DNA of 30,066 nucleotides, taken from positions 1 through 30,066 of the forward strand of contig SLOC01000057.1 of assembly GCA_007132685.1 (NCBI GenBank). The letters are read 5' to 3'. Positions 1 to 7,636 of this stretch are shown here, one piece after another. Origin of the DNA: Candidatus Saccharimonadota bacterium (lineage in GTDB: Bacteria; Patescibacteriota; Saccharimonadia; Saccharimonadales; SLHW01). A program made the translations under genes and the position numbers. Every line of letters begins with the position of its first letter. The first letter of the stretch is position 1. The notes beneath the pieces were generated by a model. The model searched no databases and was not told the DNA's origin. It saw nothing but the letters and a program-made list of their open reading frames with translations.

Positions 1-9
1 GGTAATCTG

Positions 10-18
10 TGCTACACT
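10..18 (+). promoter_or_regulatory. Extended -10 promoter element, first gene
   Basis: TGC (10-12) is followed directly by TACACT (13-18), an extended -10 box. Six bases separate it from the ATG at 25, so transcription would start at or within a base of the start codon and the mRNA would be leaderless. Any -35 box lies outside the window. Confidence 0.5.
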
Positions 19-24
19 TTTGCC

Positions 25-975
25 ATGGCAAAGAGAGACAACACCAAGAAGTCGGGGGGCAAGCAGGCTTCGAAAGCACGTGCTCGGAAAACTAGCGCGG
101 CTTCTACTTCCAAAAAACGAACCACTAAAGGTGCAGCGAAAAAGCGCACTACAACCAAAAAATCAACCACTAAAAAACAATCTGCTAAACAGTCGGTCGG
201 CATGAACGCTCGGATAAAAGCATTGACATCTGAACTACACGGTCTACGAGGACTACATGTGCTGTCAGCCGCGGTATTCGCAGGCTTAATCGCATTTGTT
301 TATACCGTAATGGAGGCAGTCGAGCGCACTAAGGTGATTAGCTACGCAGCAACAGATGCCTTGCGTGAAGACGCACTGGCGCCAGCGATCCAGAACTTCC
401 TAACGATTGACCTTCGCCACCTGTTAGCAGCTGGCTTGGGAGTCGCTGCTGTATACAGTCTGTTTATAGCGACAAGAGGCTGGAATAACTACATTTCCCG
501 AGCAAAGAAGGGCACTGTTGTCAGCCGATGGCTCATCGCGGCTATCTTAGGAGTTATCGGGCTGAAGGTTTCTTTCTTGTTGGTAGGTGTATTTGACGTA
601 TTACTACTAAGCGTATTAGCAGTTATGTTGATTGGCGCAACCTATCTCGCATATCGAGCAGACGTCGAAACAGTCAAAAAACGTAAAGCGAACCTATTTT
701 TGACTGCCGTGGTTACGGCTGCGGTCGTGGTGCTTGCGGCAGTAGTGTTTATCGCTACTAGCATGTGGCACGGCGTTACACTGCCGATCAGCAACTATAT
801 AGTCGTCGATTTCTTCGCACTTGGGCTACTTGGGTATGGCGTTAACCAGCTCTTTAGCCTCAAGAAGCGCAAAGGATTTGCTAAGTCAGAGGAAGTTGAG
901 CGTAACTACGTTTTGGTTACGACAGCTGCAACTGCGTTGTTCGCTGGCACCTTGATTATCGCGTTTATTTCGTAG
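25..975 (+). CDS. Seven-helix membrane protein, heliorhodopsin-like, with Lys-rich N-terminal tail
   Basis: 316 residues. Residues 1-57 form a Lys/Thr/Ala-rich tail resembling histone H1 tails. About seven hydrophobic helices follow (roughly 78-98, 133-150, 168-187, 189-210, 224-245, 257-278, 295-315). Compared from memory with heliorhodopsin 48C12, several landmarks line up: an LH motif in helix A (L77-H78), R168-W169 opening helix C, a G-x-x-D motif (G188, D191), a Q-then-basic segment after helix F (Q275, K280-K283), and E292-R293-x-Y295 opening helix G. The retinal-binding Lys falls at T303 and the counterion Glu near I171, so it should not bind retinal by a Schiff base. A basic cytoplasmic N-terminus agrees with heliorhodopsin topology and the positive-inside rule. 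The membrane call is firm; the family assignment is my inference. The start is fixed by the leaderless-type promoter. A generic CPR membrane protein is the alternative. Confidence 0.5.
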   Translation: MAKRDNTKKSGGKQASKARARKTSAASTSKKRTTKGAAKKRTTTKKSTTKKQSAKQSVGMNARIKALTSELHGLRGLHVLSAAVFAGLIAFVYTVMEAVERTKVISYAATDALREDALAPAIQNFLTIDLRHLLAAGLGVAAVYSLFIATRGWNNYISRAKKGTVVSRWLIAAILGVIGLKVSFLLVGVFDVLLLSVLAVMLIGATYLAYRADVETVKKRKANLFLTAVVTAAVVVLAAVVFIATSMWHGVTLPISNYIVVDFFALGLLGYGVNQLFSLKKRKGFAKSEEVERNYVLVTTAATALFAGTLIIAFIS

Positions 976-1005
976 AGGCAGTAGCCTAGCTATAAAAAGA
1001 AAACA

Positions 1006-2265
1006 GTGAGTCAAGCCGAAACGATAGTTAAACTTGAAAAGCTCGTCCACGGTGGTCAAGCGCTAGCGCGCTTAACCGATGGGCGAGCTGTTTTTGTGTG
1101 GGGCGGACTTCCAGGAGAAAAAGTACAGATACAGCTGCTAAAACAAAAGAAAGATTATGCTGAAGGGGTGGTAGAAGAGGTGATTAAACCTTCTCCTGAG
1201 CGTATTACACCGAAAGACGCTGCCTACCTGAGTACAAGTCCGTGGCAAGTGATGACTATTGAAGCTGAGCAAAGAGAAAAACAAGATATTTTGGTTGAAA
1301 CTCTAAAGCGAGCTGGCGTAGCACACCAGGATGATATTTCGGTACGCACGCCTCGTAAAACGTGGCAATATCGCAATAAAATGGAGTACAGTTTTTATGG
1401 AGATGCGGCAGGGCTGCACCTTGCACTATTTAAGCGCGGCACACATCGTAAACAGATTGTTGAGAGAAGTTCACTTGCGATGCCGGCAGTTGACGACACG
1501 GCAAATCGCATTAGATTAGTGCTTGCCGATGTAGGCGTGCGGGCAGGCAGCTTAAAGACGCTTATTGTGCGTGCCGACCAGAAAGGGAATACCACTGCGG
1601 CATTATTTGTAAAAGACGAAAATTTCCCAAAAATCAAAGACCTAGCTGCTGTCTGTCAAGGGCTAGTAGTCTACTACTCGACACCCAAAAGCCCGGCCAG
1701 TGTGTTGACCAAGGAGCTGTATAGGCATGGCGAGACTATTTTGCAAGACGAGCTGCTTGGTCACACCATTCGGTATGATGTGACGAGCTTTTTCCAGGTA
1801 AATATTGACGAGCTTTTACCTGCGGCGAGCACGATAGCTGAGTACATGGGTGTAGATGGAGAAGTCGTAGACTTCTACGCTGGAGTTGGTACTTTCGCGG
1901 CGATTGCAGGCGCATCCAAAATGGTAGAGCTGGATTCTGTAAATATCCAGCTTGCGCGGCGTAATGTGGCGAAGAGTTGCGAAGTAGTCCATGCTTCAGC
2001 AGAGCATTCGCTGGAACATATTCCCACGGGAGAGCATACGGGTTTGATCGTTGACCCGCCAAGGGCTGGTTTGCATAAAAATGTGATTCAACAGATTCGT
2101 CAAAAACAACCAGACCGGATTGCCTACCTGAGCTGCAATCCAGTTACTCAGGCTCGAGACCTAGCACTACTTCAAGACAGGTATGCTGCTGTAGCGATAA
2201 ATGGGTATAACTTTTTTCCTCGTACCCCACACATTGAAAGCCTGACGCTATTGGAGCGAAAGTAG
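1006..2265 (+). CDS. TRAM-domain RNA (uracil-C5) methyltransferase, TrmA/RlmD type, lacking Fe-S cysteines
   Basis: SAM-dependent formation of 5-methyluridine in rRNA or tRNA. 419 residues: TRAM-like RNA-binding domain (about 5-60), central domain, and C-terminal Rossmann methyltransferase. SAM motif D289-FYAGVG; D350-PPRAG; catalytic-nucleophile motif S-C377-NP; C-terminal signature FFPRTPHIESL typical of RlmC/RlmD/TrmA. RlmD carries a Cys cluster after the TRAM domain that binds 4Fe-4S. Here that segment reads YLSTSPW and the whole protein has only three Cys, so no cluster is expected. GTG start; a TATAAA at 991-996 lies 9 bases upstream. The stop abuts the ATG of rsmE, so two RNA methyltransferase genes are coupled. 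Which uridine is modified cannot be told from sequence. Confidence 0.88.
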   Translation: MSQAETIVKLEKLVHGGQALARLTDGRAVFVWGGLPGEKVQIQLLKQKKDYAEGVVEEVIKPSPERITPKDAAYLSTSPWQVMTIEAEQREKQDILVETLKRAGVAHQDDISVRTPRKTWQYRNKMEYSFYGDAAGLHLALFKRGTHRKQIVERSSLAMPAVDDTANRIRLVLADVGVRAGSLKTLIVRADQKGNTTAALFVKDENFPKIKDLAAVCQGLVVYYSTPKSPASVLTKELYRHGETILQDELLGHTIRYDVTSFFQVNIDELLPAASTIAEYMGVDGEVVDFYAGVGTFAAIAGASKMVELDSVNIQLARRNVAKSCEVVHASAEHSLEHIPTGEHTGLIVDPPRAGLHKNVIQQIRQKQPDRIAYLSCNPVTQARDLALLQDRYAAVAINGYNFFPRTPHIESLTLLERK

Positions 2266-2961
2266 ATGAGCACCCATCGGTTTTTTATTAACCAAAAACT
2301 TAGCCGGAACAAGCGCTTAAGCGTAACTGACGAGGCGCTCCTTCATCAATGGCGAGCTGTATTACGACTTACACCGGGTGCGAGAATTATATTGTTCGAC
2401 GGAGAAGGGTCCGAGGCAATATACGAAGTGGGCTCACTTACGAAAAAGCGTGCCGACCTGATTTTGCAATCGGTTACTAAGCCTGTGCTGCCAAAGCGAA
2501 AAGTGCATCTCGCTTGGTCGCTGCTTAAGCGTGAAAATAACGAATTGATTATCCAAAAAGCGACGGAGCTTGGCGTGAGTCAACTCATCCCGATTATGGC
2601 TGAGCGATGCGTTCGATCACATGTATCGAATACGCGCACCGATAGATGGCAGCGTATTGCTACAGAAGCAGCTGAACAGTGCGGTCGTGGCGATATACCG
2701 CTCATCAGTGGAGCTGTATCACCAGCTGATTTGATAAATAGCCAGCCACGCGAATCGTTAATCGTGTGCCGAGTTGGCAATCAGCATCAACAAAACTTTA
2801 TCGGGGACTCAGGCATTACTGTGCTCGTTGGTCCGGAAGGAGGCTGGTCGCCTAATGAAGAGCGCTTGTTTGACGAGCATGAGGTGACATCATTGTCACT
2901 AGGGCAGTTCACGCTACGAGCTGAAACTGCTGCCATCATTGCCACCTCGAAGCTGCTCTAG
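2266..2961 (+). CDS. rsmE: 16S rRNA (uracil1498-N3)-methyltransferase RsmE
   Basis: Methylates N3 of U1498 in 16S rRNA helix 44, near the decoding site. 231 residues, close to the usual 240. N-terminal PUA-like domain (about 1-75), then a SPOUT methyltransferase with QKATELGV (97-104), GPEGGWS (189-195) and LGQFTLRAETAA (212-223), which form the knotted SAM site. It starts directly after the stop of the preceding methyltransferase (TAGATG junction); a GGAG about ten bases upstream, inside the previous gene, can serve as ribosome binding site. Confidence 0.93.
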   Translation: MSTHRFFINQKLSRNKRLSVTDEALLHQWRAVLRLTPGARIILFDGEGSEAIYEVGSLTKKRADLILQSVTKPVLPKRKVHLAWSLLKRENNELIIQKATELGVSQLIPIMAERCVRSHVSNTRTDRWQRIATEAAEQCGRGDIPLISGAVSPADLINSQPRESLIVCRVGNQHQQNFIGDSGITVLVGPEGGWSPNEERLFDEHEVTSLSLGQFTLRAETAAIIATSKLL

Positions 2962-2981
2962 CAATTACTATGCATAAGAGG

Positions 2982-2987
2982 TATACT
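2982..2987 (+). promoter_or_regulatory. Putative -10 box before the M14 peptidase gene
   Basis: TATACT, with only a weak -35 candidate (TAGCAA, 2959-2964, 17-base spacer). The predicted leader is about 39 nt and includes AGGAA (3016-3020) 12 bases before the ATG. Confidence 0.4.
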
Positions 2988-3032
2988 TACGCAGTAGACG
3001 ACCTATAACAAAAAAAGGAAAACAAACACGCT

Positions 3033-5003
3033 ATGGGTCTACAGCAAAACAAAATTGCTTCGTGGCTTGCGCACATCGTGCGATCCTTTCGATTGTTGCC
3101 CAAGCACAAAAAACTCTACGTGTTTAGCGGGGTACTAGTTGGCTATTCGGCTCTTTTGCTGCTGGTACAGTTTGTGTTGCCGAAAACCGTCGTGTTCTCT
3201 TATGGTGATCCGACTTGTGTAAGAAGTGTTGTTTTGTTGCCAGAGCTACATGCTGCCAACGGTGATGATTTGACGGTGTGGACTGAGAACGAACTGACTA
3301 TTGGCAACTACCCAGTCGCTGCTCGTTCGCTCTGTGTTGAGCCTAAAGTGACCCCCGAGCCAGGCAAGCAGCTTTCATCATCTGTTACGCCACGATATTT
3401 ACCGTTTCTTAGTCAGCGCCTGCAAGTAGAGATACCCTCGTACCCAAAACCGCTAAAAGAGCAAATTCAACCTGTTATCGAGTTGGCAGTTCGTGATGAG
3501 CTAGTGTTGGCGTTCGATAATGCGGATAGTTTCTTCGAGTACAAGATACAGGTAGACGATCAACATCAAAAATGTGAAACATACGGAGTTATACTAACGT
3601 GCAATCTTGCCAAGCTCGCGCTTGAGCAATCAAGTGAATACGAGGTGGTTGTCGATCGACTGTTTGGTGGTGTGCCGATTGAGTCGATTGCCCAAAAACG
3701 GTTGCGCACACTTGACCCGCTGGAGGTTACGAGCAGCTCTATTGACGTAGACGAGACAGTGTACGAGCAGCCAGACAATATAACATTGTCGTTCAATAAA
3801 CCGATTCAAGAGCCACGACCTAGCGCAGTGGTAGTCACTGATGAGTCGGGGTCACCAGTTGTGCACGAACTCCGTCTTACAGGTGAAAAAGAACTGACAA
3901 TACAGTTTGGCGATGTGCTGGAGCGAGAAACAACGTACAATCTTGTACTGACAACTGACCTCATAGCAGAGGACAATGCGCTTCTTAGGGAGCGCTGGGA
4001 GCTGCAATTTAGTACATCGGGGGGACCTTCGCCTCAAAACAGCACCGTTTTTGGCAACGGCATTAGCCGAAATGCCGAGCTGAGTGTGACGTTTGATCAA
4101 GAGCTGGATGAAAACCAAGACTTTAGCGAATCTGTGACACTTACCATTAATGGAAGCGTTGCTGATGCGCAATTATCTGCTCGTGGCGATCGATTGATAG
4201 TTGCAGCTGGTCAGCTTCCGCTTTGCTCTAAGTTGGAACTTAGGGTGGAAGGCGAGATTGTTAGCAAGCATGACGTGGGTGGTGAAGTTGCTTGGTCAAC
4301 CAGCGGAAGAGTGACATGTCGAACCACTTCGGTCATTGGTCACTCAGTGAGTGGTAGGCCAATTTATGCGTACACGTTTGGCGACGGACCTAACACCATT
4401 TTGTATGTCGGCGGCATGCACGGCAATGAGTACAGCAGTGTATTATTGCTTAATGCTTGGCTACGGGAGCTGGACGCGCACCCTGACCGAATCCCAAGCG
4501 ATAAAAAGTTAATCGTCATACCTGATAGCTGTCCTGACTGTGTCGCGGCACGGAGTCGGTTCAACGCAAACGAGGTTGACCTTAATCGCAATTTCCCAAC
4601 AGATGATTGGCAGTCAGAGGTATTTGTTCCTGGAGAAACCAGCATGCCAGAAGGCGGTGGCAGCCAACCTTTATCCGAACCGGAAGCTAAAGCACTTGCA
4701 GACCTAGTAAGGCGTGAACGACCTAAGCTCACGCTGACATACCATGCTGTTGCCGATGTGGTGATTAGCAATGACGCACCGCAATCCATTGATTGGGGTA
4801 GGGAGTACGCCCATCTGTCTGGTTATAATTTCTCAACTACCAACAACATAGAAAACATATTCAGCTACACCGCGACCGGTGCATTTGAAGACTGGATCAA
4901 AGACGAACTTAACTTACCGGCACTACTCGTGGAAATGGCTACCATGGGCACTAGCGAAATACAGCGAAATCGCAGCGCTCTTTGGTACACGGTAGGCTTG
5001 TAG
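3033..5003 (+). CDS. Membrane-anchored M14 zinc carboxypeptidase with Ig-like domains (MpaA-like)
   Basis: 656 residues. A short basic cytoplasmic part, one transmembrane helix (about 28-49), a long extracellular stalk with two Big_5/SbsA-type Ig-like domains (about 250-335 and 340-430), then a C-terminal M14 metallopeptidase. Zinc ligands are H463 and E466 (HGNE motif) and H571 (YHAV); D516-LNRNFP supplies the substrate-binding Asn-Arg; E634 (LLVEMA) is the expected catalytic Glu. The DLNRNFP block and compact domain recall MpaA, which trims murein peptides, so peptidoglycan peptide processing at the outer face is a plausible role, not proven. Single-gene unit: own -10 box upstream, inverted repeat at its stop codon. 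Confidence 0.85.
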   Translation: MGLQQNKIASWLAHIVRSFRLLPKHKKLYVFSGVLVGYSALLLLVQFVLPKTVVFSYGDPTCVRSVVLLPELHAANGDDLTVWTENELTIGNYPVAARSLCVEPKVTPEPGKQLSSSVTPRYLPFLSQRLQVEIPSYPKPLKEQIQPVIELAVRDELVLAFDNADSFFEYKIQVDDQHQKCETYGVILTCNLAKLALEQSSEYEVVVDRLFGGVPIESIAQKRLRTLDPLEVTSSSIDVDETVYEQPDNITLSFNKPIQEPRPSAVVVTDESGSPVVHELRLTGEKELTIQFGDVLERETTYNLVLTTDLIAEDNALLRERWELQFSTSGGPSPQNSTVFGNGISRNAELSVTFDQELDENQDFSESVTLTINGSVADAQLSARGDRLIVAAGQLPLCSKLELRVEGEIVSKHDVGGEVAWSTSGRVTCRTTSVIGHSVSGRPIYAYTFGDGPNTILYVGGMHGNEYSSVLLLNAWLRELDAHPDRIPSDKKLIVIPDSCPDCVAARSRFNANEVDLNRNFPTDDWQSEVFVPGETSMPEGGGSQPLSEPEAKALADLVRRERPKLTLTYHAVADVVISNDAPQSIDWGREYAHLSGYNFSTTNNIENIFSYTATGAFEDWIKDELNLPALLVEMATMGTSEIQRNRSALWYTVGL

Positions 5004-5023
5004 CTTTTTTCAGCTGCTACAAT
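4998..5023 (+). promoter_or_regulatory. Extended -10 promoter overlapped by an inverted repeat, nuclease gene
   Basis: TGC-TACAAT (5015-5023) lies 8 bases before the ATG at 5032, so the mRNA is leaderless or nearly so. TGTAGC (4999-5004) and GCTACA (5016-5021) are perfect inverted arms separated by 11 bases. The left arm contains the stop codon of the previous gene and the right arm overlaps the -10 box, so the repeat could be an operator or a hairpin at the end of the upstream transcript. Confidence 0.45.
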
Positions 5024-5031
5024 AGAAGGCG

Positions 5032-5802
5032 ATGAGTTATTCTCGTAGTCAACCGTATCGGCCTGGCCAAACCAGCCCGTATAAATTATCTCGATCTAAG
5101 ATTGAACTGTTCATGCAGTGTCCGCGCTGCTTTTGGTTGGATAATCGGCTCAGAATTAAGCGCCCAAACACCCCGCCATTTCGGATAAATTCGGCGATTG
5201 ACGAGCTGTTGAAGCGAGAGTTTGATCGCTACCGAAGTGAGAAACAGCCACATCCAATTATGCGTGACAATGATGTCAAGGCCGTGCCATTTGCTCACAA
5301 AGATCTTGATAAATGGCGCGCGAACTTTACTGGCGTAGCGACAGTACATGAGCCAACCAACTTGTACATTTTCGGTGCATTAGATGATGTTTGGATTGAT
5401 GATGAACAGCAACTACTCGTCGTTGACTACAAAGCGACTGCTAAAGACCGGGAAGTATCAATCGATGCTGATTGGCAGATTGCGTACAAGCGGCAGATGG
5501 AAGTGTACCAGTGGCTGCTTCGGCAAAACGGCTTCACGGTATCTGATACCGCGTATTTTGTGTACGCCAACGGACGCCTGGATCTCGATAGCTTTGATAA
5601 TAAAGTTGAGTTTCAAACCAAGCTTATCCCTTATGTAGCCGATGCTTCCTGGGTAGATGATACGCTACATAAAATAAAAGAAACCTTGGAGGGTGACATT
5701 CCGTCGGTTGGTTCGGCCGCTATGGGCGGCCCATGTGATTATTGTAGTTATGCGCGTTCGCGCACAGAGATGACTCTACAGTCAATACAGGACAAATCAT
5801 AA
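5032..5802 (+). CDS. PD-(D/E)XK (RecB/Cas4-like) nuclease with two CxxC pairs
   Basis: 256 residues, cytoplasmic. Core nuclease motifs in order: a Cys pair in QC30-PRC33-FW after the LSRSKIELF helix, the metal-binding Asp in GALDD (118/119), D132-x-K134 in VVDYKA, Q155 in the QMEVYQ helix, and a second pair C235-DYC238. Cas4, AddB and related RecB-like nucleases hold a 4Fe-4S cluster with four flanking Cys, so a metal cluster is likely here too; Zn is the alternative. No cas, addA or helicase gene is adjacent. The metal-binding Asp, D-x-K and Gln suggest it is active; substrate and partner are unknown. Confidence 0.82.
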   Translation: MSYSRSQPYRPGQTSPYKLSRSKIELFMQCPRCFWLDNRLRIKRPNTPPFRINSAIDELLKREFDRYRSEKQPHPIMRDNDVKAVPFAHKDLDKWRANFTGVATVHEPTNLYIFGALDDVWIDDEQQLLVVDYKATAKDREVSIDADWQIAYKRQMEVYQWLLRQNGFTVSDTAYFVYANGRLDLDSFDNKVEFQTKLIPYVADASWVDDTLHKIKETLEGDIPSVGSAAMGGPCDYCSYARSRTEMTLQSIQDKS

Positions 5803-5810
5803 GAATCTCT

Positions 5811-5838
5811 GCACATGAGTGCAATGATGATTTATACT
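5811..5838 (+). promoter_or_regulatory. Putative serS promoter
   Basis: TGCACA (5811-5816), 16 bases, then TATACT (5833-5838). Transcription would start about 5845, leaving a leader of about 5 nt. The AGGAG at 5839-5843 would then be untranscribed from this promoter and would help only read-through mRNA. Confidence 0.45.
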
Positions 5839-5849
5839 AGGAGATAGAA

Positions 5850-7106
5850 ATGTTGGATATTCAATTTATACGGGACAATCGAGCGGTGGTTCAGCAGGCG
5901 GCGGACGCCAAAGAAGTTTCGGTATCGATTGATGAATTGCTGGCTCTCGACGAGCAACGCAGGGAAAAGCTGCAACAGGTGGAGGCGCTGCGCGCTAAAC
6001 GCAATGATGTTGCTGCCAAAATGAAGAGCGGCAAGCCTGATGCTGCGCAAATTGAAGAAGGCAAGCGAATCAAAGAGGAGCTCTCCGGATTAGAGGCTGA
6101 ACTACAAGAAGTGCTTACAGCTTATAACGAAAAGATGCTATTGGTGCCAAACGTCATGCACGAGTCAGTGACTCACGCGCCCGGCGAAGAGGGCAACATG
6201 GTCGTTGAAACACTTGGCGAGAAGCCGGAATTTGGCTTTACGATTCGCGATCACCAACAAATTGGTGAAGCAAAAGACTGGATAGATATCGAGACAGCGG
6301 CCAAGACCTCTGGATCACGGTTTTATTTTCTCAAGGGCGACTTGGTGCTCCTAGAACAGGCACTGGTGGCGTGGATTTTTAAAAAGCTCGTTTCCAAAGA
6401 TTTTACACCGGTGAGTGTACCGACATTGGTCCGGGAAGAGATGATGGAAGGAACCGGTTTTTTCCCGGCGGAACGCAACGAAATCTACTCAGTTAATCCA
6501 GACGAAGACAATCTATTTCTCGCTGGTACATCCGAGGTGCCGCTCACTGGTTTGCATCTAGTGAATGAGCTCAAAGAGGAAGATTTGCCGAGAAAATACG
6601 TCGGGTATTCGACTTGCTATCGCCGAGAAGCGGGTAGTTACGGCAAAGATACCAAAGGTATTTTCCGCGTTCATCAGTTTAATAAGCTGGAGATGTACTG
6701 TTTTGCCCACCCGGATACTTCCTGGGATATTCATGAAGAGATGCTTGCTATTGAGAAGGAGATTTTATCTGAGCTCGGGCTGCACTACCAAGTAATAAAC
6801 ATTGGTTCTGGTGACCTTGGTGCGCCTGCGGCGAAGAAATATGACTGTGAAGTCTGGATACCAAGCCAAGAGAAGTATCGTGAATTGACCAGCTGTTCAA
6901 ACGTGACGGACTTTCAGGCAAGACGAACCGGCATTAAATATCGAACAAGCAGCGGCGAAAAAGCTTATGTACATACGCTCAATGGTACGGCCATGGCGTC
7001 TACACGTACGTTGATTGCCATTATGGAAAATTATCAAACAGAGGAGGGAAATGTGATAGTTCCAGAAGTATTACGACCATACATGGGAGGAAAGGAGCAA
7101 ATATGA
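5850..7106 (+). CDS. serS: Serine--tRNA ligase
   Basis: Charges tRNA-Ser with serine. 418 residues, normal length. N-terminal tRNA-binding coiled coil (about 28-105), then a class II synthetase core: motif 2 at about 252-276 (TCYRREAGSYGKDTKG then FRVHQF) and motif 3 at the C-terminus (NGTAMASTRTLIAIMEN from about 378). The final TGA overlaps the ATG of hpf in an ATGA junction, so the two are translationally coupled. Confidence 0.97.
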   Translation: MLDIQFIRDNRAVVQQAADAKEVSVSIDELLALDEQRREKLQQVEALRAKRNDVAAKMKSGKPDAAQIEEGKRIKEELSGLEAELQEVLTAYNEKMLLVPNVMHESVTHAPGEEGNMVVETLGEKPEFGFTIRDHQQIGEAKDWIDIETAAKTSGSRFYFLKGDLVLLEQALVAWIFKKLVSKDFTPVSVPTLVREEMMEGTGFFPAERNEIYSVNPDEDNLFLAGTSEVPLTGLHLVNELKEEDLPRKYVGYSTCYRREAGSYGKDTKGIFRVHQFNKLEMYCFAHPDTSWDIHEEMLAIEKEILSELGLHYQVINIGSGDLGAPAAKKYDCEVWIPSQEKYRELTSCSNVTDFQARRTGIKYRTSSGEKAYVHTLNGTAMASTRTLIAIMENYQTEEGNVIVPEVLRPYMGGKEQI

Positions 7107-7480
7107 TACAAAAGTTTGAGATAACCGCGAAGAAAATCGAGCTCACCGAGGAGCTTAAGAAATATATCACGAGAAAAATTGCCAAACTTGACCGCTACTT
7201 ACCGCGTCAGGCACGTGAATCAGCTCACGCCGAGGTCATCATGAAGGAAGCAGGTGGCAGCAAAGGAAAAAAGACCTACACGTGTGAGGTCGTACTGCAG
7301 GTTCCCGGAGAGACGATTACTGTGTCGCAAGCGACCATCAACCCGTTTGCTGCGGTTGATATTGCCGAAGATACGCTCAAAAATCGTATTCGTAAATACA
7401 AAAATACCCACGGCACTAACCGCTTGCATAAGCGAGTGCTTTCTCGTATGAAGCGTCGCACTGGCGGCCGGCTCGATTAA
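7103..7480 (+). CDS. hpf: Short-form ribosome hibernation promoting factor (HPF/RaiA family)
   Basis: Binds the 30S A and P sites and idles ribosomes in starved cells. 125 residues: one RaiA-type fold with the N-terminal FEITAKKIELTEELKKYI helix region and the E-V-x-L-x-V-PG strand pattern, ending in a very basic tail (NRLHKRVLSRMKRRTGGR). The C-terminal dimerisation domain of long HPF is absent, so it belongs to the short type, which in E. coli needs RMF to form 100S dimers; no RMF gene is seen here. AAGGAG (7092-7097) lies 5 bases before the ATG inside serS. hpf next to secA is a conserved Gram-positive neighbourhood. Confidence 0.9.
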   Translation: MIQKFEITAKKIELTEELKKYITRKIAKLDRYLPRQARESAHAEVIMKEAGGSKGKKTYTCEVVLQVPGETITVSQATINPFAAVDIAEDTLKNRIRKYKNTHGTNRLHKRVLSRMKRRTGGRLD

Positions 7481-7528
7481 TTTTTGTTTGCCATACATTT
7501 TTGCCTCGCACATCAACTGATAGTGCGC

Positions 7529-7597
7529 TACAATGGGGACTAGTATTTTTATGCACTTGCTGGGTGGGTGAGTATTCAGTCTTGAACTGTGCATAAA
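7529..7597 (+). promoter_or_regulatory. secA -10 box and leader hairpin
   Basis: TACAAT at 7529-7534 without a convincing -35 box predicts a start near 7541 and a 96-nt leader. The leader contains TTTATGCAC (7548-7556) and its exact complement GTGCATAAA (7589-7597), a 9-bp stem enclosing 32 nt. A competing small stem CAGT/ACTG (7577-7580 and 7586-7589) shares a base with the outer stem. AGGAG (about 7616-7620) follows, 16 bases before the chosen ATG. Confidence 0.4.
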
Positions 7598-7636
7598 GCA
7601 AACAAGATAAGACACAGGAGATACTACCGAAGCGAT

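Noticed and set aside
25..975. Type 1 (proton-pumping) rhodopsin
   Set aside because: No Lys in the last helix and no type 1 motifs; only the heliorhodopsin-like landmarks fit.
5032..5802. Cas4 of a CRISPR system
   Set aside because: No repeat array or cas gene is visible in the window.
7589..7636. Longer SecA start at 7589
   Set aside because: The extension does not resemble SecA; the start at 7637 gives the standard N-terminus and follows AGGAG. The 7589 codon also lies in the leader stem.
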